A stretch of 29,022 bases of DNA from JBBDIM01 sp040880405 (GCA_040880405.1 JBBDIM010000096.1:1-29022), one strand, 5' to 3'. Counted from the stretch's first letter, positions 6,426 to 14,359 are shown. Notes: generated from the sequence alone by a model not told the origin. Made by a program: numbers and translations.

Positions 6426-9400
6426 ATGACTTCGATCCAATCGAGCGTGGGTTTGATTACCGGGATTCCGATTGCGGAAACGGTAAAGCAGTTGATGGAT
6501 CTCGAGGCGAAGCCGCGAGATGTCCTAGTCCAACGCACGGAAAAGATCAATGAACAGGCCTCCGCAATTGCCGAACTGACGGCAAGTGTCCTGAGCCTGC
6601 AATTCACCGCCAAAAAGTTCAATGCCGCCAGCTTGTTTCAGGCGACCAAAGCGACTTCGTCCAACGCCGCGCTCCTTTCCGCCGCAGTCACCGGCAACCC
6701 CAGGGTAGGCAACTATCAGTTCACCCCGGTGCGGACCGCCCAGTCGCACCAAATGCTCAGTTCCGGGGTCCCCTCACTCGACGCCCCGCTCAGTGCAGGT
6801 TCCCTCAAGCTCAACTTCGGCCCTAAACTGAACGATGGCATCCATTTAGACGAGCTCAACGGCGGCGAGGGAGTCCAGCGTGGCCAGATTCGGATCACCG
6901 ACCGCCGCGGGAACTCCGCCCAGGTCGACCTCCGCTTCGTGCAGACGGTCGACGATGTCCTCGACGCGATCAACGGAACTCAGGGGATCGACGTCCGCGC
7001 CTCGGTTCAGGGAGACCAAATCAAACTGACCGACTTGACCGGCCAAACCAGTTCGAACCTGACCGTGCAGGAAGTCGGCTCCGGCTCGACCGCTTCCGAC
7101 CTAGGGTTGGCCGGGATCGATGTCGCCGCGATTTCCGCGGTGGGGGACGACATCTACCGGCTGCACGGGGGGACCAACCTCTCCACCCTCAACGATGGCA
7201 ACGGCATTCCACTGAACAAGGACTTGCCAGAGCTCAAGGTGAACTTCCGCGATGGCTCGACTCCGCTGGAAATTAACCTGTTCCAGCCCGCGGCCCCGGC
7301 CGGAAACGCCAGCGGGACCACCCAACCGCTCGATGGGAAAATTGCCTTCTCCGCGGTCGACACCGGACCCGATTTTGAGAACGTCGCCATCAGCTTCGTT
7401 GATAATCCCGGCGTCACGCAAGGCAACGAGACCGTCCTGTATGACGAGGTCGCCAAAACGCTGACCTTCCAGATCGACGCGGGCCGGACCACCGCCGTCG
7501 ATGTGATCTCGGCCCTGAACGACGACGCGACCGCCTCCTCCTTTTTCACCGCGGCCACCGTCGATGGCGGTGCGGGAGATGGTTTGGTCGATGTTGCCGA
7601 CACCGCCTTGACCGCCGGAAGCACCGGCCTCGCCACCGTCGCGACCACCGCGACCAACGCGAACGCCTCAATCCGGTTGAACGCCAACCAGCCTGGAGGC
7701 GATTTCGATGACGTGACCATTCAATTTATCGCCGATCCGGGTGTCACCGCTGGGAACGAGCTGGTCACCTACGACGACAGCGACCCCGGCAACAAGACCC
7801 TCACCATTCGGATTGAAGAAGGCGCCAGCACCGCCGCCCACGTGATCGACGCGATCAACGCCGACGCCACCGTGGGCCCACTCTTCTCCGCCGAAAACGC
7901 CACCGGCAGCGATGGCAGCGGCTTGATCGACGTGGCGGATACGGGAGTCACCAGCGGCGGCGTGCAAGCCGCGACCGCGATTAGCGATCCGAACATGGCC
8001 GATGGCCTGGTCCGCCTCACCGCCAAGGAAGAAGGGGGTGCGTTGGACAATGTCACGCTCCGCTTCGTCGCCGACGCCACCGTGACCCAAGGGAACGAGG
8101 TTGTCCAGTACAATCCGACCAATCCCAATAACAAAATCTTGACGGTTCGCGTCGCCCTCGGCCAAACGACCGCTGAGGATGTTACCAGCGCAATCAACCA
8201 AAACGCGACCACCAGCGAACTGTTCACCGCGAGCACCCCCGTCGGTGGCGATGGTTCCCGCGTGATCGATACGCGTGCCACCGCCAAAACCACCGGTGGT
8301 GCCGCGGTCGAGGCGAGCCAACCGCAATCGCTGGGCGATGTCCTGACGATGATCAACACTCAGGCACCCGAGCGTCTGCAAGCCAAAATCAGCGCCGATG
8401 GTAATCGTCTGGAACTGATCGATCTGACCGCCGGCGGGGGAGCGTTCTCGGTCGAAAGTCTCGGCAATAGCGCGACCGCCGAGGCGTTGGGCCTGACCGG
8501 GGTGGCGGATGACGGTGTCATTACCAGTCGCCGCTTACAAGCGGGCCTCAAGACCACGCTGGTCAGCTCCCTCGGTGGAGGTCGCGGGTTGGGGGAACTG
8601 GGTGAAATCTCGCTGACCGACCGCAGTGGCAATTCGGCCAATGTCGATTTGTCCGGTGCGGAGACAGTCGAAGAGATTCTGGATCGCATCAACGCCGCCG
8701 GACTGGGAATCGAAGCGGGCATCAACGCCGCCGGTAATGGAATCCGACTCCGCGATACCACCGGGCAATTCACCGGCAACCTGATCGCGGAATCGGCCGA
8801 CGCCACCGGCACGGCCGAACTGCTCGGCATTGATCACAACGCACCTGAGACGACCATCGACTCCGGGAGCCTGAATCGCCAGTTCATCAGCCAGCAAACG
8901 ACCTTGGCCTCGCTCAATGGGGGCAAAGGGGTCAGCAGTGGTTCGTTCATGATTCGCAATAGCTCCGGCACCGCGAAGATCTTCACGATCAACGACTCGA
9001 AGCAAACAATCGGCGATGTGATGGAGATGATCAACTCCGATCTCTCACTCAATGTCGAAGCGCGGTTGAACGACACCGGCGACGGAATTTCGATTATCGA
9101 CAAGGGCAACGGCTCGATCCCGCTGAATATTACCAACGTGGGCAGCTCGACCACCGGGAGCGAGTTGCACATTGTCGGTACCGGGGAGGAAAAAATGGTC
9201 GATGGCCAGTCGCGGATGGTCGTCGAAGGCTCGACCACCGTGACCGTCGACTATGCCGACGGCGAGACGCTCAACGATGTGATTCAGAAAATCAGCGATC
9301 TGGACGCGGGGTTCTCCGCGGGCTCGTTCAATAGCGGCAGTGGAGCCAACCCCATCCGGCTTTCGCTTTCCAGCGAGGTGCAGGGGGCCGCGGGCCGAAT

Positions 9401-10190
9401 GGTCATCGACTCAACCAACTCGAACTTCCGTTTCGATGAAATTGTTAAAGCGCAGGACGCCCTGCTGCTATTCGGTTCCGCTGAAAACGCGGCCGCCGGC
9501 GTGCTCACCTCCTCGCAGACAAATACATTCAACGGAGTGATCGATGGGGTGAACCTGACGATCAACGGCACCTCGAACGCGCCGATTAATATTTCGATCG
9601 ACCGGAGCCACGAACAGCTCCTCAAGGCGGGCGAGGAGTTCGCGACCCAGTACAACGCCCTCCGCGAAAAGTTGGCCAGCTACACCACATTCAATCCTCA
9701 GAATCAGGAAACCGGCCTCCTGTTTGGGTCGAACGAGGCCCTGCGGATTGAATCGCAGTTGAGCTCGCTAATCACCACGCGAATGGTCGGCGTGGGCAAA
9801 TACCAATCGATGCAGCAACTCGGATTCAATTTCCAGGAAAGTGGAAAGATCGAGTTCGATTCCATCAAAATGCGCGACGCCTTCGAGGCCGATCCGCAGG
9901 CGGTTGAGGACTTCTTCCTGACGGAATCTCGCGGATTCGCCGAAAAGGCCTTTAATCTAACGGAGCAATTCGCCGGACGCGATACTTCGCTATTGGTGAC
10001 GAGAGCTCGAACTTTGCAATCACGATCAGATCAAAACCTAGAGCGGATCAAGCAGATGAACGAGCGGTTGGACCGTAAATCGGAACAACTTCTGAAGCAG
10101 TTTTACGATCTGGAACTCACAATCGGCAAACTTCAATCCAATACCGACGCCATTAACAGCATCCAATACATCAACCCCAACGGTGAATAG
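6426..10190 (+). CDS. fliD: Giant flagellar filament cap protein FliD
   Basis: FliD forms the cap at the filament tip and promotes flagellin folding. The N-terminus (SSVGLITGIPIAETVKQLMD and following, about 1-110) is FliD_N; residues about 987-1245 are FliD_C, including FNGVIDGVNLTING and a C-terminal coiled-coil stretch. At 1254 aa it is roughly twice the usual size. Flagellin_IN-type repeats (LNGG.G pattern then ITD..G) lie at about 144-236, 716-800 and 830-925. A further one is split: its first half is at about 255-286 and its second half resumes at about 629 (QSLGDVLTMIN). Between the halves sit three tandem modules (303-401, 413-514, 526-628) homologous to those in flagellin, with VT.GNE, KTLT and DGSGL(I/V)DVADT motifs. 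The ATG start has no Shine-Dalgarno sequence; an overlapping out-of-frame ATG lies at 6419. Confidence 0.95.
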   Translation: MTSIQSSVGLITGIPIAETVKQLMDLEAKPRDVLVQRTEKINEQASAIAELTASVLSLQFTAKKFNAASLFQATKATSSNAALLSAAVTGNPRVGNYQFTPVRTAQSHQMLSSGVPSLDAPLSAGSLKLNFGPKLNDGIHLDELNGGEGVQRGQIRITDRRGNSAQVDLRFVQTVDDVLDAINGTQGIDVRASVQGDQIKLTDLTGQTSSNLTVQEVGSGSTASDLGLAGIDVAAISAVGDDIYRLHGGTNLSTLNDGNGIPLNKDLPELKVNFRDGSTPLEINLFQPAAPAGNASGTTQPLDGKIAFSAVDTGPDFENVAISFVDNPGVTQGNETVLYDEVAKTLTFQIDAGRTTAVDVISALNDDATASSFFTAATVDGGAGDGLVDVADTALTAGSTGLATVATTATNANASIRLNANQPGGDFDDVTIQFIADPGVTAGNELVTYDDSDPGNKTLTIRIEEGASTAAHVIDAINADATVGPLFSAENATGSDGSGLIDVADTGVTSGGVQAATAISDPNMADGLVRLTAKEEGGALDNVTLRFVADATVTQGNEVVQYNPTNPNNKILTVRVALGQTTAEDVTSAINQNATTSELFTASTPVGGDGSRVIDTRATAKTTGGAAVEASQPQSLGDVLTMINTQAPERLQAKISADGNRLELIDLTAGGGAFSVESLGNSATAEALGLTGVADDGVITSRRLQAGLKTTLVSSLGGGRGLGELGEISLTDRSGNSANVDLSGAETVEEILDRINAAGLGIEAGINAAGNGIRLRDTTGQFTGNLIAESADATGTAELLGIDHNAPETTIDSGSLNRQFISQQTTLASLNGGKGVSSGSFMIRNSSGTAKIFTINDSKQTIGDVMEMINSDLSLNVEARLNDTGDGISIIDKGNGSIPLNITNVGSSTTGSELHIVGTGEEKMVDGQSRMVVEGSTTVTVDYADGETLNDVIQKISDLDAGFSAGSFNSGSGANPIRLSLSSEVQGAAGRMVIDSTNSNFRFDEIVKAQDALLLFGSAENAAAGVLTSSQTNTFNGVIDGVNLTINGTSNAPINISIDRSHEQLLKAGEEFATQYNALREKLASYTTFNPQNQETGLLFGSNEALRIESQLSSLITTRMVGVGKYQSMQQLGFNFQESGKIEFDSIKMRDAFEADPQAVEDFFLTESRGFAEKAFNLTEQFAGRDTSLLVTRARTLQSRSDQNLERIKQMNERLDRKSEQLLKQFYDLELTIGKLQSNTDAINSIQYINPNGE

Positions 10191-10229
10191 GGTTGCCCCA
10201 GGGATTGGTCAAGCTCACAAGGCCTTCGA

Positions 10230-10292
10230 GCCGATATCACCAGAGTGATAGCCACTCATTGATAAACCCCTCTCGACACCAGACCAAGGATC
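10230..10292 (+). promoter_or_regulatory. fliS upstream signals: sigma-28-like -10 and RBS
   Basis: GCCGATAT at 10230-10237 matches seven of eight positions of the flagellar -10 consensus, but the upstream TCAAGCTC is only a partial -35 with a spacing about two bases too long. The RBS AAGGAT ends four to five bases before the fliS ATG (10296) and fits the ARGGAT core of CsrA sites (ACCAAGGATCG). Both assignments are tentative. Confidence 0.35.
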
Positions 10293-10295
10293 GTC

Positions 10296-10859
10296 ATGAC
10301 CCACGATTCCACCCATGCCTACCTCGAAACCGAGGTCCTGACCGCCACCCCGCAAAAGCTGCAACTGATGATGCTCTCCGGCGCGATCCGGTTTGCTCAT
10401 CAGGCCCAGCGATTCGGTGAAAGCGGCGATACGGAGCAGGCGTGGGAATCGCTGCTGCGGTGCCGCGGCATTGTGACGCAGATTCTGTGCGGTATCAAAA
10501 CGCAAAACCAGCCACTGTTGCGGCAAGTCGCCGGAATCTACCTCTACCTGTTCCGCGATCTGACCAACATCCAGTTGACCAACCAGTACGAGCGCCTCGC
10601 GGAGATCATCCCGGTCCTGGAAGAAGAGCGCGAGACCTGGCGGCAACTGTGCGAACTGGTGCCTGAGGCACTTGAGCGGCCGCGGGAAGAGGTCCGGGAA
10701 GTCACCGCTCGGGACATGCACCCGGAAAGCGGAAACCAAGCGGACGCGTCCTCCGGTGCGTTTTCGCAAGCATCTGAGTTTAGCCAAGGTTTCGACTCGG
10801 CAACCCAATCCCCCAGCGGGCAAACCAGCAGCGGCGGTGGTTTTTCGCTGGACGCGTAG
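10296..10859 (+). CDS. fliS: Flagellin chaperone FliS with extended C-terminal tail
   Basis: FliS binds the disordered C-terminus of flagellin in the cytoplasm and prevents premature polymerisation. The N-terminal part has the expected Y-L-E-T-E-V-L-T-A-T-P-Q-K-L-Q-L-M-M-L run (residues 9-27), matching the YQ...V.TASP.KL..MLYDGA family pattern, followed by helices through about residue 125 (LTNIQLTNQYERLAEIIPVL). The remaining ~60 residues are Ser/Gln/Gly-rich, with no counterpart in a typical ~130-aa FliS, and are probably disordered. It follows fliD by 105 bp and closes the cluster. The start has an AAGGAT sequence upstream. Confidence 0.93.
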   Translation: MTHDSTHAYLETEVLTATPQKLQLMMLSGAIRFAHQAQRFGESGDTEQAWESLLRCRGIVTQILCGIKTQNQPLLRQVAGIYLYLFRDLTNIQLTNQYERLAEIIPVLEEERETWRQLCELVPEALERPREEVREVTARDMHPESGNQADASSGAFSQASEFSQGFDSATQSPSGQTSSGGGFSLDA

Positions 10860-10876
10860 AGCGCTCGCGAGATTTC

Positions 10877-10992
10877 CCGTAGCCACGCTCGCGCAGAGCG
10901 TGGGAGAAGTGCGAGTGGGCGTGCCCTGCGGGTCTGCGTTGCTGGCGAAGCGACCACGCGGTTCACCCACGCTTTTGGCAAGCGTGGCTACG
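10877..10992 (+). repeat. Two-hairpin composite repeat, copy B
   Basis: It begins with the hairpin CCACGCT-CGCGC-AGAGCGTGG and ends with the inverted hairpin CCCACGCTTTTGGCAAGCGTGG, separated by a spacer of about 60 bp. It is about 116 bp and aligns with the reverse complement of 6137-6240, with roughly 9-12 extra bases in the spacer. It starts 18 bp after the fliS stop codon. Confidence 0.8.
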
Positions 10993-11012
10993 ACGCGCTC
11001 GCGCGAATTTTC

Positions 11013-11080
11013 AGTAGCCACGCTCGCGCAGAGCGTGGGAGAAGTGCGAGTGTTGTGAGCCCGACTGGCGAAGCGGCCTC
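11013..11080 (+). repeat. Partial copy of the composite repeat
   Basis: It repeats the left hairpin and spacer start of the element at 10877 (GTAGCCACGCTCGCGCAGAG, then GAGAAGTGCGAGTG) and a later spacer word (CTGGCGAAGCG). The right-hand hairpin is missing and is replaced by a GGGGATGAGTCCC inverted repeat beginning at 11084. Confidence 0.7.
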
Positions 11081-11083
11081 TCA

Positions 11084-11159
11084 GGGGATGAGTCCCCTCA
11101 CTCTCCATTTCAGAAAATGAAGATCCGTGCGCGGAGTGTCCATCGAGGGACTTATCCCC
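11084..11159. repeat. Inverted pair of the GGGGATRAGTYC family
   Basis: GGGGATGAGTCCC (11084-11096) and GGGACTTATCCCC (11147-11159) match as inverted copies at 12 of 13 positions around a 50-bp centre. Same family as 1537-1610 and 11225-11298. Confidence 0.7.
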
Positions 11160-11224
11160 TTTCCGCGCGACTTGCCCAGGGCGAAACCATTTTCCTGCCG
11201 TGCTCCTCGCTTCGACGCGGCGAG

Positions 11225-11298
11225 GGGGATAAGTCCAATTATCGCCGGGCCCACGGGGCCGCGTGCCTTGCCACTTCCAGATAATCGGACTCATCCCC
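11225..11298. repeat. Inverted pair of the GGGGATRAGTYC family
   Basis: The 19-nt arms at 11225-11243 (GGGGATAAGTCCAATTATC) and 11280-11298 match as inverted copies at 17 of 19 positions, enclosing a 36-bp GC-rich centre. Total length is 74 bp, the same as the copy at 1537-1610. Confidence 0.75.
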
Positions 11299-11344
11299 TG
11301 AGTGGCCAGCCACGTATACCTCACGCCCACCCGCACCGATTTCC

Positions 11345-13576
11345 TTAATCGTTGTCCTTCAGCCCGAGCCGCGACAGCCAGTTGCCGCGGGTTGGCTTTT
11401 CGGGGGTGGCGCTCGCTGGTTTGTCTTTTTCCTGGCGACCCTGTTGGTCTTCCAGGCGGCGTAGCTTCTCTTCCAGACCGGCCCGGTCTCGGGCGATCTT
11501 GGCCCGCTCCACCGAGATGTCGACTTCCGCCTTGCGAAGTTTTTCGCGCCACTGGTCCTGCATGGTTTTCAGGTTTTCTCGCTCTTGTCGGATCAGGTCG
11601 TCCTGATCCAACATTTGGGCGATCGCGTTGGCCCCATTGGCGTAGCCGACATCGGCCGCGTTTTCACGCTGCTGAGCCAGTTCCTGTTCCAGCCGTTCGA
11701 TCTCTTCCTGCTTGCCCTGAACCGCGGCATCCGTGGCCCGGATGGCATCCTCGATGGAGAGGCGGTTGCTCGTCTCCTCCTCGCTCTCTTCGCCCGATTC
11801 CGCTTCCAATTGGGCCAGCATCCGGCGTTTGGTCGATTCCCAGTCGCTGCCGTTGTCGCTGGCAGCACCGCCACTTGCCTGGGCCTGTTTGAGTTCCTTC
11901 CGCAGGGTCTCCGCCTCTTGTTTGGCCTTCTTCAGGTCGTCGTGTGTCATCTCCAGTCGACGTTCCAAGGCGTCAATCCGCTGATGCTCGACCTCGGCGT
12001 CGCCCCCTTCCGCTTCGAGCCGCGACTTCAGCTCGACAATCTTCTCCAGCAGCAAATCCCGCTCGGCGGTTAATGCCTGGTGGGCCTCGGCGGAATCACC
12101 CGCGATCACTCCCTGCTCGCGAAGCGTCGCGAGCTCTTCGTTGGCCGATTCCAACTGCCGACGCAGCCCGCCCACTTGTTCGCGCGACTGTTCGTGGTCG
12201 GCCCGGGCCTGGCTGAGGGCAACCTGCGAGGCGGCGAGCTGGCTTTCCAGTTCTCCCCGAGCCTCGGTCAGTTGTCGGTTCAAATCCTCATTTTCGGCCC
12301 GCAGTTTGTCGCTCTCTTCGTGGTTGCCGGTAGGTTCCGATTCTCGTTGTTTCAGGCGAGCTTCCAGCGCTTCTCGCTGCTGTGTGATGGCCGTCATCTC
12401 ATCACGCGCCTCGGCCAATTCGTCCAGCAAATGGCCGTTTTCCGATTTCAACTGGGCGAGCTCGCCGAGAGAATCTCGGGCCTCATCTCGTTCCGTTTGC
12501 AGCTTAAGGCATTCTGTTTTGAGTTGTTCGATGGTGGCGTCGCTCGAAATTTGCTCCGCCGTGGAAGCACCCAGACGCTGGTTTAGCTCGTCGAGCTTCG
12601 CTTGCAGCGACTGTGTCTCCGCTTGCAGCGACTGGCGCGTTTCGTCTCGATCTCGCGTGATCTCCGTGATCTCGTCCCGCAGCCGCTCCATCTCCTGCCG
12701 CTGCGTTTCCTCCCGCTGGGTCAAGTCGTCTACTTCGGCGGCCCGCTGCTCTAAGGTGGCATTCTGGTCCGCCAAAGTTTGCCGCAGGTTGTCTCGCTCG
12801 GTCTGGGCGCTGAGCTTCTCCGAGTCGGCCAGTTCCAAGGACTGTCGCAGCTCGGCGATTTCCACGGTCAGCTCGGATACCTGCTGACCCCGCTCAGTGT
12901 CCTCTTCAGAGAGCTGACGCTGGATCGCGTCGTGGCAGGCCTGGGCCTCGTCCCGCTCGGTTTGAGTGGAATGCAGTTCCGCTTGGATTGCCGCAAGTTG
13001 CGATTGAAGACCTTGAAACTCCTCGGCGGACGTCCCAAGTTGGGTGTTTAGGTCGTCGAGCTGAGACTCAAGCTCATCCCGCTGGATCGCCAGGTCCGAG
13101 AATTTCCGCTGCCAGTCGTCGTGCTCGCCGTTCCGCTCGTGAAATTGATCCCGCTGGTCTTGCAGCGACTGGGTTTCCGCGTGCAGCAACTGGGCCTGAG
13201 ACTGAATTTCCTTTGACTTCGACTCCAGTTCGGCGGCCTGGGCATCGAGCTGTTCGCGCTGCTCGGCCAAGGCGGATTGGCTCGACTGATCGAGCTTTCG
13301 GAGTTCTTCCAGTTGACGGCCCAGTTCGGCCGAACGCGTATCGAGGGCCTCGACCTGTCGCGAAACGTCGTCCGATTTACTGGCCAGCTCGTCATCGCAA
13401 CTCGCCAATCGCTCGGAGATCTTTTGGAGGTGCGCGGAGATATTCTGCTCGATCTCCCCCACGCGGTTGCGGTGTTGGTTCAAGAAGTCACGCGCTCGCT
13501 GACGCTGCTCTCGGGCGGTCCCGGCAAGCTGCTCCAGTGCGGCGAAGTCGTTGGATTGTGGATTCGAGCCTTCCAT
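11345..13576 (-). CDS. Long coiled-coil protein of unknown function
   Basis: The 743-aa product is almost entirely Glu/Gln/Leu/Ala/Arg-rich heptad sequence from about residue 15 to 710, with no signal peptide, membrane segment or catalytic motif that I can see. It resembles SMC or tropomyosin-like rods only in composition. A less repetitive stretch at about 590-650 (NRLSIEDAIRATDAAV, then YANGANAIAQMLDQDDLI) and the basic, tryptophan-containing C-terminus ending RGNWLSRLGLKDND may be conserved functional points. It is convergent with fliS and separated from it by repeats, so it is probably not part of the flagellar unit. A cytoskeletal or scaffold role is possible but unproven. The ATG has AGGA four bases upstream. 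Confidence 0.85.
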   Translation of the reverse strand: MEGSNPQSNDFAALEQLAGTAREQRQRARDFLNQHRNRVGEIEQNISAHLQKISERLASCDDELASKSDDVSRQVEALDTRSAELGRQLEELRKLDQSSQSALAEQREQLDAQAAELESKSKEIQSQAQLLHAETQSLQDQRDQFHERNGEHDDWQRKFSDLAIQRDELESQLDDLNTQLGTSAEEFQGLQSQLAAIQAELHSTQTERDEAQACHDAIQRQLSEEDTERGQQVSELTVEIAELRQSLELADSEKLSAQTERDNLRQTLADQNATLEQRAAEVDDLTQREETQRQEMERLRDEITEITRDRDETRQSLQAETQSLQAKLDELNQRLGASTAEQISSDATIEQLKTECLKLQTERDEARDSLGELAQLKSENGHLLDELAEARDEMTAITQQREALEARLKQRESEPTGNHEESDKLRAENEDLNRQLTEARGELESQLAASQVALSQARADHEQSREQVGGLRRQLESANEELATLREQGVIAGDSAEAHQALTAERDLLLEKIVELKSRLEAEGGDAEVEHQRIDALERRLEMTHDDLKKAKQEAETLRKELKQAQASGGAASDNGSDWESTKRRMLAQLEAESGEESEEETSNRLSIEDAIRATDAAVQGKQEEIERLEQELAQQRENAADVGYANGANAIAQMLDQDDLIRQERENLKTMQDQWREKLRKAEVDISVERAKIARDRAGLEEKLRRLEDQQGRQEKDKPASATPEKPTRGNWLSRLGLKDND

Positions 13577-13834
13577 GATGTCCTGAAAAGTGACGAGGTT
13601 CTCATGCCGATCCCCCCTAAGTGCATGTCCTAAGGGGCCGGGTAATTATCGCTGCGACAGTTTCGTGGCGCGAAATGGTCTACAGTTCTATAGGTTAGGA
13701 CCGGAGGCGCGTCAAAGCGCGAATTTCCCAGGCCCCGCATCGAAGATCATTTGGCGGGATTTCGGCGCTTCAGATTGTGCCGATAAACGGCGGTTTTCCG
13801 GTTGGTCCGATGGTGCGGAGAATACCAGTGAGCC

Positions 13835-13871
13835 CATAAAAAAGTCCCACGCAGCCACCACGTGGGTCTTT
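13835..13871 (-). terminator. Terminator-like hairpin with T-run on the minus strand
   Basis: AAAGTCCCACG (13841-13851) and CGTGGGTCTTT (13861-13871) pair at 10 of 11 positions around a 9-nt loop. On the minus strand the stem runs into an unbroken T stretch (complement of the As at 13838-13843). No minus-strand gene is recognised upstream of it, so it may end an unannotated transcript or insulate the coiled-coil gene. Confidence 0.45.
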
Positions 13872-13984
13872 GGGGACAACCGCCTGCAGGCAGATGTCGT
13901 GAGGGTACGTCCAGGTCGAGAATGCTAATCGCATCTCTGAGACAATGCCGGAAGACGCAACAAAAAAGGGGGGGCACGGCAGCC

Positions 13985-14022
13985 CGGGAGGAAGCCCTGG
14001 GTTCAGATTCCTCCCGTTTTCT
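13985..14022 (+). terminator. Terminator-like hairpin with T-rich tail on the plus strand
   Basis: CGGGAGGAA (13985-13993) and TTCCTCCCG (14008-14016) form a perfect 9-bp stem with a 14-nt loop, followed by TTTTCTTGTT. The loop-side GCCCTGGG can alternatively pair with CCCAGGGC at 14036-14043, giving a competing longer fold. No plus-strand gene is recognised upstream. Confidence 0.4.
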
Positions 14023-14359
14023 TGTTACTGCTTACCCCAGGGCTGCCTCGGTTCGGGTAGGGGCCCATGAATTTGTCTCCATTGAAGTGGATCATGTGGT
14101 CCGGGAACTCAGCGATCCAAACCTCCGATTCCCACACGATCTCCGCCGTTTGATTGAAATCATCAACCAGCGACGGTCGCAATCCGCCTCGCGAATTATC
14201 GATCCTGGGTCGGAAGCCAATCGGTGTGATTCTTCTGAGCGGCCGGAGGAACGTACTGCCGATGGCTAGCTAATTTTGCCCATCCGGTGATTTGGTCGCA
14301 CGACGTGGTAAAATGAAAACAACCGAGACCGATACAGATGACTGGATTGTGAGGTTCCT

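Larger units (their letters stand above)
10860..11344. other. Repeat-filled gap between fliS and the convergent coiled-coil gene
   Basis: Almost all of this 485-bp convergent gap is repetitive: a composite two-hairpin element, a partial second copy, and two inverted pairs of the GGGGATRAGTYC family. No T-run-bearing terminator is evident, so the hairpins may serve as bidirectional transcript ends. No gene is supported. Confidence 0.65.
13577..14359. other. Gap between the coiled-coil gene and the antitoxin
   Basis: No supported gene. It contains two terminator-like hairpins, listed separately. The ~230 bp from about 14040 to 14270 contain open frames on both strands but none with a good start, codon pattern or recognised motif; a minus-strand frame reading WESEVWIAEFPDHMIHFNGD near 14080-14150 looks protein-like and could be a remnant. 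The antitoxin leader begins near 14280. Confidence 0.5.

Noticed and set aside
10215..11552. A 445-codon minus-strand open frame across fliS and the adjacent repeats
   Set aside because: It runs through palindromic repeats, the antisense of fliS and the end of the coiled-coil gene; composition is Arg/Pro/Gly-rich nonsense and fliS is clearly real.
13862..14269. 135-codon plus-strand frame before the antitoxin
   Set aside because: It crosses a terminator-like hairpin and lacks a start signal; although the distal part looks mildly protein-like, no family could be recognised.
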